Translations under genes and position numbers: made by a program | Assembly: GCA_002438635.1 (NCBI GenBank) | Contig: DJPX01000006.1 | Span: 1 to 42,816 of the forward strand | Reading direction: 5' to 3' | From: Bacteroidales bacterium UBA6401 | GTDB lineage: Bacteria; Bacteroidota; Bacteroidia; Bacteroidales; UBA932 | DNA length: 42,816 bases | Notes under the pieces: generated by a model | Databases searched by the model: none | What the model was told of the DNA's origin: nothing | The model's input: the letters and a program-made list of their open reading frames with translations, nothing else | Shown here: piece by piece, positions 40,836-42,816 of the stretch | Layout: the number at the start of each line of letters is the position of its first letter | Numbering within the stretch: position 1 is the stretch's first letter

Positions 40836-40899
40836 GATATTATAGTAAAGTTCTAATTTTATAAGTCATATAATATAAAAACACAAATAGAAAAAAGAT

Positions 40900-42492
40900 C
40901 TATTCGTATAAAGTAAGTAATTGTACGTCAATTCCTCCAGTAGAATATGTCTTAATTTTTGCTCGTGTGTCATCTTGAGTTAAGACAATTTTATCTGTGT
41001 ATTCTACAATAAAATTGCCAAGGTTATCTGAAGTTTCAGTAGTTTCAATGGTTTTCGTGATTTTGTGAGTTTTTGCTAAAGATGTAGTAATACCATATCC
41101 CTTTTTAACTGCAATGCTGTCACCCGGTGTTGTTTCTTCAGATGTGTAATTTAGATTTATTGCAAAAGAATAGGATTTTTCAAATGATCTTGTTGTTTTA
41201 GTAGCCTTGTCATATTCCTCAAATTCAACAAAATAAGAGGTTGGATATTTTGATAGATCCCAATAGAATAATTGAAGGTTAGCTTGTATCCATTTTGGTT
41301 CAAGCCATTCATCAAGATTCCCAGAGTCCCCTATGCCAAGATAGTAAGTTCTTGATTTTAAGGCACCGAGCCAATTGTAATTTTCTCGTAGTTCAACCTT
41401 TTTTGTATAAAATGCATCTGAAAAATTTACACCAACATTTTTGGTGATTACTTTATCTCCAACATAAGCTCGAATATATAAGTCTGCTTTCCCTTTCCCC
41501 CACGCTTTTGAAACTATTTGTTCTTTGGTTAATTTAGTAGCTGTTCCCCAAGAAGCTTCATAATAGTAAGTATTTGTTTTGAAATCATCACCTGTATTTT
41601 TCCCAATAGGATCATCTGTAAGACCAGCAGTATTAGGGGATAACTTAAATCGATATAGTGTTTCATAATAATTAGGATTAACAGAGCCACTATTTGTTTC
41701 AGATGTCATACCATAATAAATGTGATCTCTTTGAAAAATACGATTGTCATTTGAACAGATGGTGTAAGCTGATCTAGATCTATTTGTGAGAATATCGGTA
41801 TTAATGTAATCTGATGCTACCTCATAGGGGAGGTCATAGGTATAGTAATAAGAGCTTGTCTTTGTTTTAAGCTGGGAAGATAAATCTATATAGTGGTCAC
41901 AATATAACTTGTAAGATAATTTGTCTAAGCATTTCGTTTGGGTGTTTGCAACAATTCTATCATTATCTTTTACAATTAGTATAGGAGTAGAGCAAAACTC
42001 CCCATTAGTCATAGCAAATGCATATTGCCCATTCCAGTAAATCCTATGCTCTTTTTCTTCAGAGATATAACTAGTACCAACATCAGGCAGTGTCGTATCC
42101 CAATTATTTATAGTAAAACAATTCTCATTTACCCAAGACCAGTCAGGAACAAAAATAGTCAATAGAGGATGGGCAGATAACACGCTAGTTAGAATATTAT
42201 CATTGTCATACTGCAATAGGATTTCTTCAAATGTTCGACGGCCATCAACTAGTTCATCTTTTACATAAGGGTAGAATACATCATAATCGTAATCCTTTTT
42301 TTGAAGTGCTTCAGACTTAATAAAACTTCTCAATTCCGGTTCAGAATAAACGGCTTTTGAAAGAAGAATAGAGAATTCCTCAAGTGTGGATTTGTCATTA
42401 AATTTGTTATTAGTTTCAATGTTCATCTCCTTCGTACAAGAGAAGAAGAGAGCAAATAAGAGAGGAATAGATAAGAAAAAATACTTTTTCAT
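40900..42492 (-). CDS. Large lipoprotein of unknown function
   Basis: The 530-aa lipoprotein has its lipobox at C19 (ALFFSC). The first ~100 residues are helical (LEEFSILLSKAVYSEPELRSFI, then YPYVKDELVDGRRTFEEILLQ). The remainder is beta-rich with many Tyr/Trp, for example WSWVNENCFTINNWDTTLPD and YRFKLSPNTAGL, and ends VQLLTLYE. No domain could be named. Its base composition is AT-rich like the neighbouring lipoprotein genes. A TATATTTG promoter box lies 25 nt upstream. Confidence 0.72.
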   Translation of the reverse strand: MKKYFFLSIPLLFALFFSCTKEMNIETNNKFNDKSTLEEFSILLSKAVYSEPELRSFIKSEALQKKDYDYDVFYPYVKDELVDGRRTFEEILLQYDNDNILTSVLSAHPLLTIFVPDWSWVNENCFTINNWDTTLPDVGTSYISEEKEHRIYWNGQYAFAMTNGEFCSTPILIVKDNDRIVANTQTKCLDKLSYKLYCDHYIDLSSQLKTKTSSYYYTYDLPYEVASDYINTDILTNRSRSAYTICSNDNRIFQRDHIYYGMTSETNSGSVNPNYYETLYRFKLSPNTAGLTDDPIGKNTGDDFKTNTYYYEASWGTATKLTKEQIVSKAWGKGKADLYIRAYVGDKVITKNVGVNFSDAFYTKKVELRENYNWLGALKSRTYYLGIGDSGNLDEWLEPKWIQANLQLFYWDLSKYPTSYFVEFEEYDKATKTTRSFEKSYSFAINLNYTSEETTPGDSIAVKKGYGITTSLAKTHKITKTIETTETSDNLGNFIVEYTDKIVLTQDDTRAKIKTYSTGGIDVQLLTLYE

Positions 42493-42816
42493 AATCTATA
42501 TGCTATTTATTATCCCGCAAATATAGGTATTATTACATTATGTTGTTCTAAATTAACAACTTTTTGATATTGTGGGTGGTAGATGATTTAGATAAAAAGC
42601 ATGAGAATACCAAACCATAGGGAAGAGTAATACAACGCAATGGAGTGGAATATACTTTAAGGCACAACTGTGCGAATAACTTTTGAAGTCTTATGCAATT
42701 ATTTCTAGTAGTGGGGCTGATCGATCTTTAAAGGAGAACTCAAAATCATAAAACGTAGCTTATAGCCTTTATCTTTTTTCTATTCTTACATAGTTTACAA
42801 TAGTTCGTTAAATTTA
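42493..42816. other. Right-end non-coding stretch
   Basis: 324 nt with no convincing gene. Apart from the promoter at 42518-42525 it holds a small GTTGTT/AACAAC hairpin (about 42540-42560) and AT-rich sequence. The next gene probably begins beyond the window. Confidence 0.4.
42518..42525 (-). promoter_or_regulatory. Promoter -7 box for the lipoprotein pair 40230-42492
   Basis: The reverse strand reads TATATTTG, 25 nt before the ATG of the 530-aa lipoprotein. Confidence 0.55.

Overview
The window looks like a chromosomal segment of a member of the Bacteroidota, most likely the order Bacteroidales. The pointers are fused SecDF, a Bacteroides-type serine palmitoyltransferase, DUF4988/BACON/fimbrillin-like lipoproteins, dimeric GlyRS, and many promoters with the Bacteroidota -7 box TAnnTTTG. 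I cannot assign a family or genus. No rRNA, CRISPR array or intact prophage or transposon is visible.

Layout. Positions 1-766 are AT-rich and gene-free. 767-8869 is a forward housekeeping block: ybeY, mnmG, ruvA, sufS, sufE, sufT-like, folK, glyS, then a ThiL-family protein that has lost almost all catalytic motifs. Two identical perfect parS-type palindromes (2776-2791 and 3824-3839) suggest the segment lies in the chromosome-partitioning, origin-proximal domain. 8870-11656 is an accessory island: a locally GC-rich transposase remnant and a large reverse-strand membrane-anchored AAA+ protein of unusual domain make-up, with a perfect 43-nt palindrome inserted in frame. dnaE (forward) and secDF (reverse) converge on a shared hairpin. 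A PD40-type secreted protein is translationally coupled to nfeD and floA. A reverse operon encodes serine palmitoyltransferase, a short-chain reductase (probable sphingolipid pair) and malQ. A secreted C69 dipeptidase follows, then forward pheS behind a small secreted protein, and a queuosine pair (yhhQ, queF).

30183-36138 holds four consecutive forward lipoproteins with Ig-like Big2, DUF4988, fimbrillin-like and BACON modules, probably a co-expressed surface set. tRNA-Gly(GCC) and tRNA-Ser(GCU) follow on opposite strands, each with its own promoter and hairpin terminator. The reverse-strand group 36679-38493 (DUF456-like membrane protein and two lipoproteins) lies just downstream of a gene-free stretch (about 38535-38862). 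That stretch has every mark of a large structured RNA: a TATCTTTG promoter, long-range complementary arms, many local hairpins, and a terminal stem with nine U. A BaiN/HI0933-type flavoprotein and two unrecognised lipoproteins complete the window.

The most interesting items are the structured RNA, the in-frame palindrome, the paired parS sites, the ThiL-like pseudoenzyme, the FtsK-gamma/CbxX AAA+ protein and a possible start-codon pseudoknot ahead of yhhQ. All assignments were made by reading the sequence; none has been confirmed by a database search.
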